DNA of 64,000 nt. It comes from Rhizophagus irregularis (taxonomy: Eukaryota; Glomeromycota; Glomeromycetes; Glomerales; Glomeraceae). Shown one piece after another: positions 24,181-37,033 of this stretch. The stretch spans positions 2,914,001 through 2,978,000 of the forward strand of contig NC_089429.1 of NCBI RefSeq assembly GCF_026210795.1, read 5' to 3'. Both the position numbers and the translations under genes were made by a program. Under the pieces are notes generated by a model. That model saw nothing but the letters and a program-made list of their open reading frames with translations. It had not been told where the DNA came from and made no database searches. Positions within the stretch are counted from its first letter, which is position 1. The number at the start of each line of letters is the position of its first letter.

Positions 24181-24914
24181 ATACCACAAAGAAAGACTCA
24201 AACCACTATTGTAAAGAAAAATATGAAAAATACGCGTATATCCTATTTTCATTCCTTGCTTAACAGTTCCACTATTTATTTAAAAGAGACTTTTCTCTTT
24301 TTTGTATGTGGGTAGGGGTACATTTTTTTATTCTTTTCTTTTGTATATGGTAGATGAGTATGTCTTACTATATTAAATATATAAACTAAAGTGCCAAAGT
24401 ATTGTTAATATTGTAAAAGATAAGTAAAGTATACTTGGATAAAAGAGAAAAAAAGAGACGAACCGTAAAGCGTTAATAAAAGATAAGTAAGAAGAGAAAA
24501 GTGTATTTTTGAAAATAAACAAAAAAAATCGCGCATTAATTTTAGATATCACATGTATGTAATCAAAGCGATTTTAATTGGTTATTAATATACATGCATA
24601 AATGTCATGTGATTTTAGTGACCTATACAAAAGATAAAAATTATTTTACAAAAAATACGTTTCCAACCTTCCAACCAGTGTATAAAATCTGAAAAGAAAA
24701 TGTGCACACGTGCACATAAGAATTTTTTTTTTGCGCACGTCACAAACTCAATTTTTAAAAATTTTTGTGCACAAAAATGTGCACTATATTAATTTATAAT
24801 ATAAAACATCCTAACTTTTAAATCCTAAATTCCTAATTATATTATAGATTTTATTTATAAAATATAATTAATTACACTAAAATGTTCCAAAAAAATGAAA
24901 AATAAATCACTATA

Positions 24915-27225
24915 ATTATTAAATTGCCCGATCTTTAGAAGCCCAATGATTGTAAGCTGCTAAATAATTGAAATTTTCAAAATTTTGAGGGCCATTTAAA
25001 GAAACATGTAAATGCATATTAAGAGTATCAATATGCACTCTGTTTCGAATGTCAGTTTGTTTTGATTAAATTTTGCCTAGAAAATACACGCTTCACCACA
25101 GTGTTAGAAAAAGGTATAATTAATGACAAATCAATAAGAATAATAAGATTAGGGAATTAGTTTCGGAAATGATTTATACCAACATTCAGTAAATTTACAT
25201 CCTTTGGCAAATCTATATGACGCAATTAGATTTTTAGCCAAATCCCATTCTTTCTTAACTTCTTCGTCATCAATTAATGAATGCTCATCATTATTAATTC
25301 TTTTTTTCTTTCCATAAAAATGTATAAGATCCGAAAGCTCTTCTTCACATAGTTTTGTAAAGTATTTTTATGCATTTTTATCAAGCGGCACTTCATGAAG
25401 ATCAAAAATTCGTAAAGAATAATATAAATTTTCATTAGAAAATCTTTTTCACAAATTTGTAATAACTTTTTCAGCATAATGTTTAATAAAATCTAATTAA
25501 CAAACATAATTGAGCAAAAATTTATTAGTAATTAATTTAATAAATAAGTTAAAAATAAACTAGCCTGGCAAATCTTCAGGGTGTAATTCTAACTCATCTA
25601 TTAACTTTCGCAAATGGGTACCATACTTCGGTAAAACATCTGCAGATCCAATAAAATTTGCGGTTATAGATTCATATGCCATTTCAAGTTGTGATCATAA
25701 AGAAATATAATCAAATTGAAAAACCAATATAATTTTTTTTAAAATAAAAAAAAATATCAGCAAAAAATTTCGTAATAATAAGAAATTCGGTATCCACATT
25801 GCGTTAAATAAGAATTTAGCCGTATTAGATGAATTAACATAACGTTGTAATGCTTTTTGAATGGGTTCAATTATTTGGTGAAAATTGTTAATTACATTAG
25901 ACCATGATAGCCATTGCGTATCACATACATTAAGAATTGTTAAATCAGAAACTTTCATATCTTCTTTGATTTTTTTTAATTCATACATTCGCTTATATGA
26001 ATTAGAAAAATAAGAATAAATTCCTTTAATTATAGTTTTATAATGTGCGAAATATGGTGTTTCATTTGCAGCTTCTTCTGAAGCTAAGTGTAAGCGATGT
26101 GCAATACAATGTGTTGATGTAATAAAATTATTAAGTTTTTTTAGTTGAGTTGCAACACCATTACGAATGCCTAAGTAAAATGATAAAATATATATATATA
26201 TATATATTATTAAATTATATATTTTTGATTAATTAATTATTATTTAATAATTACCTGTCATGGTTGCAGCTCCGTCACTACCAAAATGTCTTAATTTCGT
26301 TATATCCAGTTCTTTTTGAGTTATAAAAAGGTTTATTACATTCATAATTCCATCAGCCGATGCATCTGTTATTTGTGTCAATCCAAGAAAACGAAAATAG
26401 GTCAACCATTTACTAAATGTTTTGAAACTAATGCAATAGTTTTTTCAGATATAACATTTGTATTGCTTTCATCAATAAGTAAACTCTAACATGGTGATTC
26501 TTTAACCTCAACAACAACGCTTTCTTCAATAATAGTAAATATAGAAAAAAGTAATTCTCTTTCTGCAACTGCATTTTTATAAAGTGCATAATTATTGGTT
26601 GAAAATGATGAAGTTGTAATTTCAGAATGATTTTGAAGAAGAGGTGGACGAAGATTTTGGATAAAATTTTCATCCCCAGTTTGATATTGATAATTAATTT
26701 GATATGTAATTAAATCACAAAGAGATCTATAATTATTAAGTGCTATATTACGTTGTGTTAAATAATATACATTACGCATACAACAAATAATTAATGCTTG
26801 ATTATGGTTCATTTGTTGCATAAAGCCTTCTTTAATTGTCAACTGATCTGAATTTTTTGCATTAATTGCTTTTATATGCCTTTCAATACAATCATCCTTT
26901 AACCACTCCAAACCAGTAGTTGTCCACACACTAGAACTATTTGCATTTTTGCATATTTTACAAAACATAACTTCTTTTCCATTTCTTTTTTCACAATATA
27001 CATTTAAGGTTATCTTTTTCTAAACGTGAATATTTATTTTTTTTTATTTTTATTTTTCGCCTTAAATAATCTCATTTCATTATCTTCAACATCATTAATT
27101 TGAATAACCTCTGTATTTTTATCATTTCAATTTCTTATTTTTGTTGGTTTGTCAGTTTTTTTCTCTTAAGGAGTATAATTATTTAGATATTTTGTGATAT
27201 CTTCCATTCTTATTACGCTTAAAAA
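24915..27225 (-). pseudogene. Dead hAT-family transposase
   Basis: Fragments in order along the minus strand: CxxC motif MFCKICKNANSSSVWTTTGL and a helical region (26968-26486); LLIDESNTNVISEKTIALVS leading to GSDGAATMTG (about 26470-26262); CIAHRLHLASEEAANETP and DTQWLSWSNVINNFHQII (about 26120-25790); GSADVLPKYGTHLRKLIDEL (about 25650-25570); and a C-terminal dimerisation-like segment IPFSNTVVKRVFSRQNLI (about 25130-25050). The order matches ZNF862-like hAT transposases. Frames shift repeatedly and several stops are present, so it is not functional. GTGCAC words cluster at both flanks (four in 24700-24790, more at 27296-27340), possibly subterminal transposase sites. I could not fix exact termini. 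Confidence 0.8.
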
Positions 27226-27698
27226 AAAAAGAAAAATTAGATTATCATATCGTTTATCTAATACGAATATATATACAATGCATATCAAATTTTTTTGTGC
27301 ACGGAATAAAATTTTTTGTACACGAAATTGTGCACTATTATTTGTGCATTATGGATAAACCACATGTGAAAAAAAATTGGTGTATGGCAGTCTGCCAGAT
27401 AATAAGGGACCAATAAATTAATTAGCATAACGAAAACAATTTTTAAGAGCATTGGATATCATTTAAGGATCTTATAGAAAAGGCTTTAATTTTTAGTGGC
27501 GCTGAAAATTTTGATGATAGTCATGTATCAATTATTAAGTATTATTTGATTCTTGCATCAAATCATTAAGTTTAGCATTATTTGAAGACTTTTTTATTTA
27601 ATATAATAATTACAAACATGTTATTATTTTATGTATTTATTATAGCTTTGAAGGATATCGGAATGTGAATTATTATTCCGTGAATGAAAATAAAAAAC

Positions 27699-28586
27699 TC
27701 ATTCATCATTATCGACTAAAAAAGGAAAAGAAATTAATAAATTTTGTATTTACGACTAAAAAAGAAAAAAAAATTAATAAATTTTGTACTTACCATTTCG
27801 ATCTTCTGTATTTAGAGTATTCGTATTTTGAGTATTCTGGCTCCCACGTGCTATAAAATAATTAAGAAAATCAATAAAAATTTATAATTTGATTAAACTT
27901 TTATACTTTACATACCATTCCTTCTGTTTCGTCTGCGTTGAGTTCTATTAACACCAATTGAAGCCTGTACAAACTGATCATCTAGAAACATATTAAATCA
28001 TATTAAATAAAACAATTTACCTCTTTAATATAATCATTTTGTTAATTATGTAATGTTGTTAGATTTAAAAGTTCTTACCTGGTTTCTCCCAAAACCGTGT
28101 ATTCATGACTTCAAAAAAAATGGCACCAGCACGGCTTCTTGCCCCTCTCAGATCGTTTGCAATCACTAATAATTGATCCTAAAGTATTAAGTGTTAAATA
28201 TTACTATTACAACAAATTTTTATTAATATTTAACTCACGTGATAACCGGTCACTAATCCATTGAATTTTGTTTGGCACTGTTTGCCCGAATAATTGCTCC
28301 CACACCTCTCATTTACTTTATTCGCAACGGAATTCCAGAAATTTTTTCTACTTCTTCCTGCAATTTGATAATGGTACTCAAAGTTTCTTGACCTCTGCTG
28401 CTCAATCAAAGCAGCGATTTGGTCATCCGACCACTCCACCCGGCCGGAAGAATAAGTTATAGTGTCGAAAATAGAGGTAGTATTGACATTGATGGTATTG
28501 GTATTATTGACGGTGGTTGAATCAGTTGAAGATGAGGACATTGTTTGAAATTTTGTTAAAAAATTGTTTAGAATATTTGGAAACAT
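27699..28586 (-). CDS. Myb/SANT-like (trihelix-type) DNA-binding protein
   Basis: Five exons in transcript order: 28586-28239, 28178-28079, 27981-27916, 27850-27794, 27715-27699. All are GT-AG and join in frame to give 195 aa. Residues about 50-110 (VEWSDDQIAALIEQQ, AGRSRKNFWNSVANKVNE, YSGKQCQTKFNGL) form a Myb/SANT-like three-helix domain with tryptophans at the expected places, as in trihelix factors and some transposon-linked proteins. The second exon continues with DQLLVIANDLRGARSRAG. The tail is basic, then Asn/Thr-rich. Met16 (28541) is an alternative start. The last intron contains a short direct duplication with a second TTTTTTAG-TCG acceptor, so the last exon is the least certain. 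Likely a transcription factor or a domesticated transposon protein; no target is visible. Confidence 0.75.
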
Positions 28587-29273
28587 ATTTGATAAAAAAA
28601 AATGTATTGATTATAGAAAAAAATATGTATTGATTATTAATTAGTATTGATTATCAAAAAAATGCGAGAAAGTTCTTGTAACAATTCTAATTATGCCATT
28701 CAATTATCATGATATTACATCATTTCATTTTTTAATTATTAGTACAATTTTTAATGTAACACCATTTCAAAATGATTTCGTTGATTCATGATATTATATC
28801 ATAAAATTCACAAAACATAGAATTCGTAAAACTCCGTCTCTTGTCCATTAAAAGTGATTAAAAAGTCGATCTTCCATTGTTTTCCATCGTACAAAAAAAT
28901 AAAATTAGCCATTAAAAGTGATTAAAAATTTTGTAAATTAGGCCCAGTATTATTCTTACGTAAAAATTAACATTTATTTATTACGACTTACTAATGCGAA
29001 AAAAAATCAATTAATTTTATTAATTTTACATCTCGGATTGATTTAATGTTAATTTTCAAATGTTGAATTAATGTTGAGCGCGTTAAACAAATTCGTTGAG
29101 CAAAAATTATGCCTATGTAATACGCGATTAATAATTTTTCATTTGATGAAAGTCACGAGACATACTATCTTCTTGCTTATATTATACACGATTATCACTA
29201 AGCTTGAAATGGAAATCAAATGTGTCATCATTTTCTTTATTTGGTGTGGCATACTACAAGTTAAATCTTCTAT
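28587..29273. other. Intergenic region between the SANT gene and the CACTA transposase
   Basis: AT-rich; it holds no recognisable gene or terminus. A CACTA-type end for the outer element was looked for here and not found. Confidence 0.45.
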
Positions 29274-31569
29274 TCAAAGGTATAATCGACAAATATTTTG
29301 TTTTCCTACCGGAATATTTCTAAATTTTGTAGCTCGACATAATATTCTATGAACCGCTAACAGGGAATCACAACCTTCTTGAAAGTATTCAGCTTTCCAT
29401 AATTCGGTATTTGATATTTCTAGCTCCATAAAACTATGTTTAAACCGAATACTAGAAGAAGGTGCAGGTTTATACCACTTGATATATACTAGGAGGTGAG
29501 TTTTCGTTCCTTCTGGAAATCTAAGGGCATGCTTGAAATAATATTGGACTTCACCCGGATAAGTATCAACTGAATCATCATTAGCTGCTTTCCATTTTGC
29601 AAATATATTCGCATTTTTTCATGGCGACCAGAAATCATAGATCTAAATATTTCGGTGCCAATTTGTAGTCTTGCATGCTGATTCATATGCAAATCCATAA
29701 ATCCTAACACATCTTCTTTTTTCCTTTCATATAATATTGCATACCATTCACATAGAAATCCTCGCAACTCCAAAGGCATAACGACATTGATATATGATGG
29801 GTTAAGCATTTGGCCAGGTAATGGTTCAGTGCCATATATTTTGGAAATCATAGACGTATTATGTCTCATGAATAAAAAATGCTGCAATTCCTCCCTTTCT
29901 GCTGTGATTGCTAAACTTTCTACAGCTTTTTTTGGTACAAGAAAATGGAGAGATTCATCTAGAAGGCCAGATGTCCATTTACATGATAAGTGATAATCCA
30001 CCAAAGTGTTTTTAAGAACAATTTTCATTAATTTGGGTTCTATTTGTCAGTTACTATTAGGATATGATCCTAAATAACAGGAATTTTTTTAATAAAGGTA
30101 CTAAAGACAATTGAAAGACACTGAAGTAAATTTACCTATATATCCATTAAGTCTTTCAAACGGGAAAAGCCAAAAACTATATATAGAACCATAATCACGA
30201 CAGCAATCAGGGATATGAAGTGCGAGATGTATATTGCTTATTATAAATTCTGGTCCATATGTATATTCTATAAGGTAGGCCATATCTTTTAACCTCTCTT
30301 GCATCTCCTTCAAATCATCATCTGTAATAAATCTTGCTACTAAAAGATTACAAGCTCGAATAAAATGCCCTAAGATCTTTCTATCATTATCATCTAGCAT
30401 ATCCCATAATATAGATGTAGAATAAATCATAATAAAGGTCTTCCATTGATCAGCAGTTAAGTTAGAAAACCTATCATTTCCGATTGCAATCTTTGGAGGA
30501 ATTCTACCAATGTCAGAAGGTAAATCAATATTATCTATTCTGTTTTGTGCTACACAAAGTTGTTCCATAGTTAATTTTATTTGGTTTACAAAAATGGATT
30601 TGATTATCCATTTTGCAACACCGAAGAAAAGACAATGCATAGGATCCACTACAGCAAATCATATAGGATCCATGTATGGTATGCGAAGCACTTTAGTCCA
30701 TCTTATACCATGTACTTTAAAATGTGCTTCTCTGGAGGACTTTGAGTTACATTGCAACCATTCATGAGCATATTGCCTATGTAATAAAAGATCTGCAGGC
30801 TTTGTTACCCATTCATTATAGTCTTGCATTCCTCCGTAATAAGTTTTTCTAAATTCCTCGCTATAGGTGGTACGTTTATCACATCTATAGCATTTCATTA
30901 CTGCAGATTTATGACCAAATAACTTTTGTGTAGCTGGAGTATCAGACGATCCAACAATTAACGCAACTTTTATTTCTAAACCATTGGAAAATTGGTGAGT
31001 TTTTGGTACTTTCCACCCCTTCCAAAGTTCTAATAACTCATCTACAATAAGAGCTAGATAATGATTAATGCGTTCCAACCCTGCCTCTTTTGGTCCTGGT
31101 AAGAAATCCAAATATATAATATTTTTGGGTTTATTCCTTTCTGACCTTGGAAGATTGCAAATAGACGCATAAATAGCGCCAGTACTATGCTGCGTGTAGG
31201 AGAATGGTTGGAACCAATCAAGATTAAGGAGAAGACCTAGATGGGTTATGGGCTTATGGCAGTCTCTGTTGTAAAAAAGGTACTACCATCAAATGGAAAA
31301 TTTTTTCCATACCTTACCATCGTAAATATCTGAATAGATATTATTTTCGTTTCTTTGAGTCCCTGATAATTTTAACATGTTCTCAAAATCTGGTCGTTGA
31401 TATAAAATGCTCAATTGCTGACGAATGTTTGGCTTTAGGATAAAGCATGCGAGGTACCGCAATTGTTGCATTTTTATTTTTTTTGAGAATGGAAAGTGGA
31501 TTATTGCATTGGTGATTACGACTTGATATTGGATTATTTGGATACTCTTTATACGGGCAATTCATTATA
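29274..31569 (-). pseudogene. CACTA (tnp2-type) transposase, C-terminal two thirds, degraded
   Basis: Minus-strand segments in order: MNCPYKEYPNNPISSRNHQ (from 31565), RQQLSILYQRPDFENMLKLS, LDWFQPFSYTQHSTGAIYAS, FLPGPKEAGLERINHYLALI with MKCYRCDKRTTY (30659-31111), MDPMHCLFFGVAKWIIKSIF and SFWLFPFERLNGYIG (30101-30649), and a C-terminal part (29489-30028, then to the TGA at 29274-29276). The DPMH and CxxC-containing blocks and FWLFPFERLNGYIG are tnp2/DUF4218 hallmarks of CACTA/EnSpm transposases. A 79-nt intron-like gap follows GYIG. At least three frameshifts and one stop (near 30050) show it is dead. Its N-terminal part lies beyond the insertion at 31570-36206. Confidence 0.85.
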
Positions 31570-31829
31570 CACTGGTCAAAATCAATTCTATCGGGTACAT
31601 ATCGGGTACCTATATATTGGTGGCTAATTGGATAAATATCGGGTATTTTTACATATCGGGTACCCGATAGCTAAGCTATTAGTCACTGATATTGTATATC
31701 GGGCATTGATCTATCTTACACATATCAGGTACCCAATATGTAAATTTTAATACATAAGATTTTTATTTTGTACAACGTACTGTATTATATATAATCCGTT
31801 TCAACTAAAATTTTTTATTTAAATTCATT

Positions 31830-34800
31830 TTTTAGATAATTTTTATAAATAATTTTCTAAGAAATTTTAAAAGTCCATTTAAATAATATTTAATAGGGAT
31901 TTTATTTAAGAAACTTTTAGATAGATTTTTTTGAGAAATTTTTTAAGAGTCTGTTTAAAAAAATTATTTTTTTAACTAAGAGGATCATTTAGAGCATTTT
32001 TGATAGAGAATTTTCTAAAGATTTGTTTGGAGAGATTATTTTTGAGAATTTTTTAACTAAAGGGACCGTTTGGAACATTTTTTGATAGAGAATTTTCTAA
32101 GAATTTGTTTGGGAAATGGTTTTTTGAGAATTTTTTAACTAAAAGAATCATTTGGGCATTTTTTGATTGAGAATTTTCTAAGAGTTCGTTTAGGAAAATT
32201 ATTTTTTGAATTTTTTAATTAAGGGGATCGTTTAGGGCATTTTTTGATTGAGAATTTTCTAAGAGTTCGTTTAGAGAGATTATTTTTGAGAATTTTTTAA
32301 CCAAAGGGACCGTTGGAACATTTTTTAATAGAGAATTTTTTTGATAGAGAATTTTCTAAGAGTTTGTTTGGAAAAATTATTTTTTGAGAATTTTTTAACT
32401 GAAGGTATCATTTGATAGAGAAATTTCTAAGAGTTCGTTTAGGAAAATTATTTTTTGTATTTTTTAATTAAGGGGATCGCTTAGAACATTTTTGATAGAG
32501 AATTTTCTAATGATTCGTTTGGAGAGATTGTTTTTGAGAATTTTTTAATTAAAGGGAACGTTTGGAACATTTTTGATAGAGAATTTTCTAAGAATTTGTT
32601 TGGGAAATAGGTTTTCAAGAATTTTTTAACTAAAAGGATCATTTAGGTATTTTTTGATTGAGAATTTTCTAAGAGTTTGTTCAGGGAAATTATTTTTTGA
32701 ATTTTTTAATTAAGGAGATCGTTTAGGGCATTTTTTGATTGAGAATTTTCTAAGAGTTCGTTTAGGGAAATTATTTTTTGAATTTTTTAATTAAGGGGAT
32801 CGTTTAGGGCATTTTTTGATTGAGAATTTTCTGAGTTCGTTTAGGGAAATTATTTTTTGAATTTTTTAATTAAGGGGATCGTTTAGGGCATTTTTTGATT
32901 GAGAATTTTCTAAGAGTTCATTTAGGGAGATTATTTTTGAGAATTTTTTAACCAAAGGGACCATTGGAACATTTTTTAATAGAGAATTTTTTGATAGAGA
33001 ATTTTCTAAGAGTTTGTTTGGAAAAATTATTTTTTGAGAATTTTTTAACTGAAGGTATCATTTGATAGAGAAATTACTAAAAGTTCATTTAGGAAAATTA
33101 TTTTTTGTATTTTTTAATTAAAGGGATCGCTTAGGGCATTTTTGATAAAGAATTTTCTAATGATTCGTTTGGAGAGATTGTTTTTGAGAATTTTTTAACT
33201 AAAGGGAACGTTTGGAACATTTTTGATAGAGAATTTTCTAAGAATTTGTTTGGGAAATGGTTTTTCGAGAATTTTTTAACTAAAAGGATCATTTAGGGCA
33301 TTTTTGATTGAGAATTTTCTAAGAGTTCGTTTAGGGAAATTATTTTTTGTATTTTTTAATTAAGGGGATCACTTAGGGCATTTTTGATAGAGAATTTTCT
33401 AATAATTCGTTTGGAGAGATTGTTTTTGAGAATTTTTTAACTAAAGGGAACACTTGGAACATTTTTGATAGAGAATTTTCTAAGAATTTGTTTGGGAAAT
33501 GGTTTTTCAAGAATTTTTTAACTAAAAGGATCATTTAGGGCATTTTTGATTGAGAATTTTCTAAGGTTGCTTGCCAAAACCTCTCCAAAATCCTGCGATA
33601 AATTTCGGCAAGATTTTACTATATGTTTACTATAGTTTCGGCAGGGTTTCGGCAGTTTCGGCAAATGGGGGTTTCGGCATTTCGGCAAAGTTTCGGCAGG
33701 ATTTTTAATATGATTTAATATAGTTTCGGCATTTTCCGTATAGGTTTCGGCAGTTATTAAGAAGGTTTCGGCAAGCAACCTTAGAATTTTCTAAGAGTTC
33801 ATTTGGGGAAATTATTTTTTGTATTTTTTAATTAAGGGGATCACTTAGGGCATTTTTGATAGAGAATTTTCTAATGATTCGTTTGAAGAGATTGTTTTTG
33901 AGAATTTTTTAACTAAAGGGAACGTTTGGAACATTTTTGATAGAGAATTTTCTAAGAATTTGTTTGGGAAATGGTTTTTTGAGAATTTTTTAACTAAAAG
34001 GATCATTTAGGGCATTTTTGATTGAGAATTTTCTAAGAGTTCGTTTGGGGAAATTATTTTTTGTATTTTTTAATTAAGGGGATCACTTAGGGCATTTTTG
34101 ATAGAGAATTTTCTAATGATTCGTTTGAAGAGATTGTTTTTGAGAATTTTTTAACTAAAGGGAACGTTTAGAACATTTTTGATAGAGAATTTTCTAAGAA
34201 TTCGTTTAGAAAATAGTTTTTCGAGAATTTTTTAACTAAAAGGATTATTTAGGGTATTTTTTGATTGAGAATTTTCTAAGAGTTCGTTTAGGGAAATTAT
34301 TTTTTGAATTTTTTAATTAAGGAGATGGTTTAGGACATTTTTTGATTGAGAATTTTCTAAGAGTTCGTTTAGGGAAATTATTTTTTGTATTTTTTAATTA
34401 AGGGGATTGTTTAGGGCATTTTTTGATAGAGAATTTTCTAAGGATTCATTTGGAGAGATTATTTTTGAGAATTTTTTAACCAAGAGATCGTTTGGAACAT
34501 TTTTTGATAGAGAATTTTCTAAGAGTTCGTTTGGGAAATAGTTTTTTGAGAATTTTTTAATTAAAAGGATCATTTAGGGCATTTTTTGATAGAGAATTTT
34601 CTAAGGATTCATTTGGGGAGATTATTTTGAGAATTTTTTAACCAAGGGATCGTTTGAAACATTTTTGATAGAGAATTTTCTAAGAGTTCGTTTGGAGAGA
34701 TTATTTTTAAGAATTTTTTAACTAAAGGGATCGTTTGGGACATTTTTTGACAGAAAATTTCTAGGAGTTCATTTGGGAAAATTATTTTTTGGGATTTTTT

Positions 34801-35060
34801 TAACTAAAGGGATCATTTAGGACATTTTATTTTTAATAAAGAAATTCTAAGAATTCATTTGAAAGATTTTTTGAGATTTTTTTAATAAATCTTCTAAGGG
34901 TTCATTTGAAGAAATTTTTTAAAAAAGTTTTTTAACTAGAGGTGTCATTTCAAATATTTTTTTGATGAGAAATTTTCTAAGGGTTTATTTGGAAAGATTT
35001 TTTTTTTTGATAATTTTTTAATCGAAGGGGTCATTTGGATTGAGAAATTTTTGTTTTATG
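31830..35060. repeat. 3.2-kb satellite array, unit about 81 bp, with higher-order trimers
   Basis: Around 38-40 units built on GAGAATTTTCTAAGAGTTCG, a TTATTTTTTGA block and GGGATCGTTTAGGGCATTTT. Units fall into classes by the variable block (AAGGGGATCRYTTAGGGC, AAAGGGAACGTTTGGAAC, AAAAGGATCATTTAGGGC). From about 33060 to 34260 they alternate as a roughly 245-bp trimer. Units at both edges are more diverged, as expected if unequal crossover homogenises the centre. No coding potential. Contains the MITE at 33562-33783. Confidence 0.9.
33562..33783. mobile_element. hAT-type MITE, TAAGGTTGCTTGCC family copy 2, TSD GAATTTTC
   Basis: Complete termini TAAGGTTGCTTGCC and GGCAAGCAACCTTA. The perfect 8-bp TSD GAATTTTC is at 33554-33561 and 33784-33791. 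Removing the element and one TSD restores the satellite consensus exactly (GAGAATTTTCTAAGAGTTC). The body has repeated TTTCGGCA words. It occurs once only, so it landed after the local array units were made, or the insertion blocked further exchange. Confidence 0.93.
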
Positions 35061-36206
35061 ACGTAATTTTACCAAATTTAATTATAAATGTATTCAGGCT
35101 ATAAAATAACATGTGGTAAGTTACGTTACGTAATATTGTTATCTTGTGATCACATGATTTAAATATTTACATTTCGCATTTTTGTTTATCTTATTAAAAC
35201 CTTTTCTTCGTTCTCAATTTTTTTTTACTTAAAAACACAATTTTTTATCTATTTAATATAACCAGAAATACATATTTTTATATTTTTTTTTTATTTGTTA
35301 TATCTAGAAATGCATAAAAAGGTATATATTACTAATATTTCTTTTCTTTATTAATGTTTTTCTACCATTTTTTTTTCGTTTCTTTCTTTTCTTTTACTAA
35401 TACTTCTACTAATATATTTTTTATTATTTTTTTCTACTATATTAACATTTTTACTATTTAATATTTTCTATTAATATTATATTACTACTGATATACGTTC
35501 TCTTTCTACTAACATTTTTTATTCTACTAACTTTTTCTTTCTACTAATGTTTCTACTAATATTTTCTATATTTATATATCTATACTAATATTTTTTAATA
35601 ACATTCTCTTTTCTCTTACTAATATATTTATCATTAATGCTTCTTTTAAATAATCAAACAGGTATAAGTAAACAAGTGATTTTATTTTTATGCTACTTTT
35701 AGTAGAAGTTATATATTATATATATTTATTCAAGTATTCAAGTATAATTAGTATAATTGTTTTTTTTTAATTAAAAAGTGTAAATAAATTTAAATTGTAA
35801 TAAAGTTTTGAATTAAAATTAAAAAAATATATAAATTATGATTGCATTTTATAATTTTTTTGCCTGAATTAAATTATAATAAATTTACTAGTATTAATAC
35901 GAAATCATTATCCTATATCTATCCGTCTGATATCTGTATGATATCTGTATGATATCTATATGATATATATCATAATATATTGGGTACCCAATAAGTCTAT
36001 GATATGTGACCGATATTTAACTACCCGATACGTATGTAAGACATTTATACATGACATACGATGCGTCACCGTTTTTCTACATTTCTACTACACATATCGG
36101 GTACCTGATATGTGTAGCATTGTTAAATATCATACACATATATTACATATATTGTACACATATTAGGTACCCGATAGATACCCGATAGTATTAATTTTGA
36201 CCAGTG

Positions 36207-37027
36207 ATAGCAACTTTTCCTTCTTCCTTATATGCAATAATATCTTTAACATTATGCAATTTATGGCAATCAGTACATGCAGCTAATTGCATTTTCGGTT
36301 GAAAAATGTTTAACCATATTTTTGCCATATATAATGAGGTAGGAAAATTTTCAAATTGCAACTTATCAAAGCGCATAAGAATTATATGAAAAAATTTTAT
36401 TAAGGATTCAAGTGCAATATCAGGCAATCGAAATCTTTGTTGAAATTTAAATAGCCATATTATAATCTCAGTATTAATAGAATCACTTAAGCTTTCCACT
36501 ATAAATGCTTCTTCATTGTCATTGTCAATCTTAGGAGATGCGAAAAAATCTTCTACATCATCATTCTCCTCTCTTTTATCCACATCATCATTCTCTTCCT
36601 CATCCATATTATCTACATCATCATTCTCCTCTCCTTCATTCACATCATCATTCTCTTCCCCATCCATATTATTTACATCATCTCCCTTATCCATATCATC
36701 ATTCTCTTCCTCATCCATATTATTTACATCATCATTCTCTTCCCCCTCATTTATATTATCTACATTATAATTCTTACCAAAATAATTGATTTCATCATTA
36801 TTTTCATCAATTGTAGGTGCTGGAATACGAAAACATAAAGGTTTTGATGAAAATAATGTTATATTTTCTTCAATATATTGGAAAGAGGGACCAGGATGGG
36901 AAGAGTCCTGATCTGGACTAGATGTACCAGAGTAATTATTTCTTTCTCGCTTTTTTGATATGTTCAATTTTATTTCTGTATTTATATATGTATTATTAAC
37001 AGATGATGTTTTTTTCTTTTTTATCAT
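36207..37027 (-). pseudogene. CACTA transposase gene, N-terminal part
   Basis: The minus-strand frame from 37027 starts MIKKKKTSSVNNTYINTEIK, passes through a long acidic repeat of GEENDDV/MDEEENDDV units (about 36770-36540), then a region FRLPDIALESLIKFFHIILM and QLAACTDCHKLHNVKDIIAY. The last resembles the Cys-containing segment that precedes the NCPYKEYPNN block of tnp2-type proteins. It is cut at 36207 by the 4.6-kb element and continues in frame at 31569. The ATG at 37027 may not be the true start, because coding-like sequence also lies at 38131-38285. Confidence 0.7.
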
Positions 37028-37033
37028 GATGGT

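Larger units (their letters stand above)
31570..36206. mobile_element. 4.6-kb non-autonomous CACTA-type element inserted in a CACTA transposase gene
   Basis: The terminal inverted repeats are CACTGGTCAAAATCAATTCT at 31570 and, read inward from 36206, CACTGGTCAAAATTAATACT. Both are followed by TATCGGGTAC-type words. The 3-bp TSD (ATA on plus, TAT on the gene strand) lies at 31567-31569 and 36207-36209. Removing the element and one TSD copy gives codons K-V-A-I-M-N-C-P across the join, in frame between the two halves of the host transposase. Subterminal blocks (31590-31740, 35920-36200) carry many copies of ATATCGGGTACC in both orientations. There is no transposase gene inside; the interior is satellite DNA plus AT-rich filler. 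Confidence 0.92.

Noticed and set aside
29787-29993. 68-aa plus-strand frame
   Set aside because: Antisense to the CACTA transposase C-terminal region.
33518-33778. 86-aa minus-strand frame with repeated ETLPKCRN-like peptides
   Set aside because: Entirely produced by the GCCGAAAC repeats of the hAT MITE at 33562-33783.
36516-36789. Plus-strand open frames of 83-84 aa rich in Ser/His/Phe
   Set aside because: Antisense shadows of the acidic Glu/Asp repeat in the CACTA transposase N-terminus.
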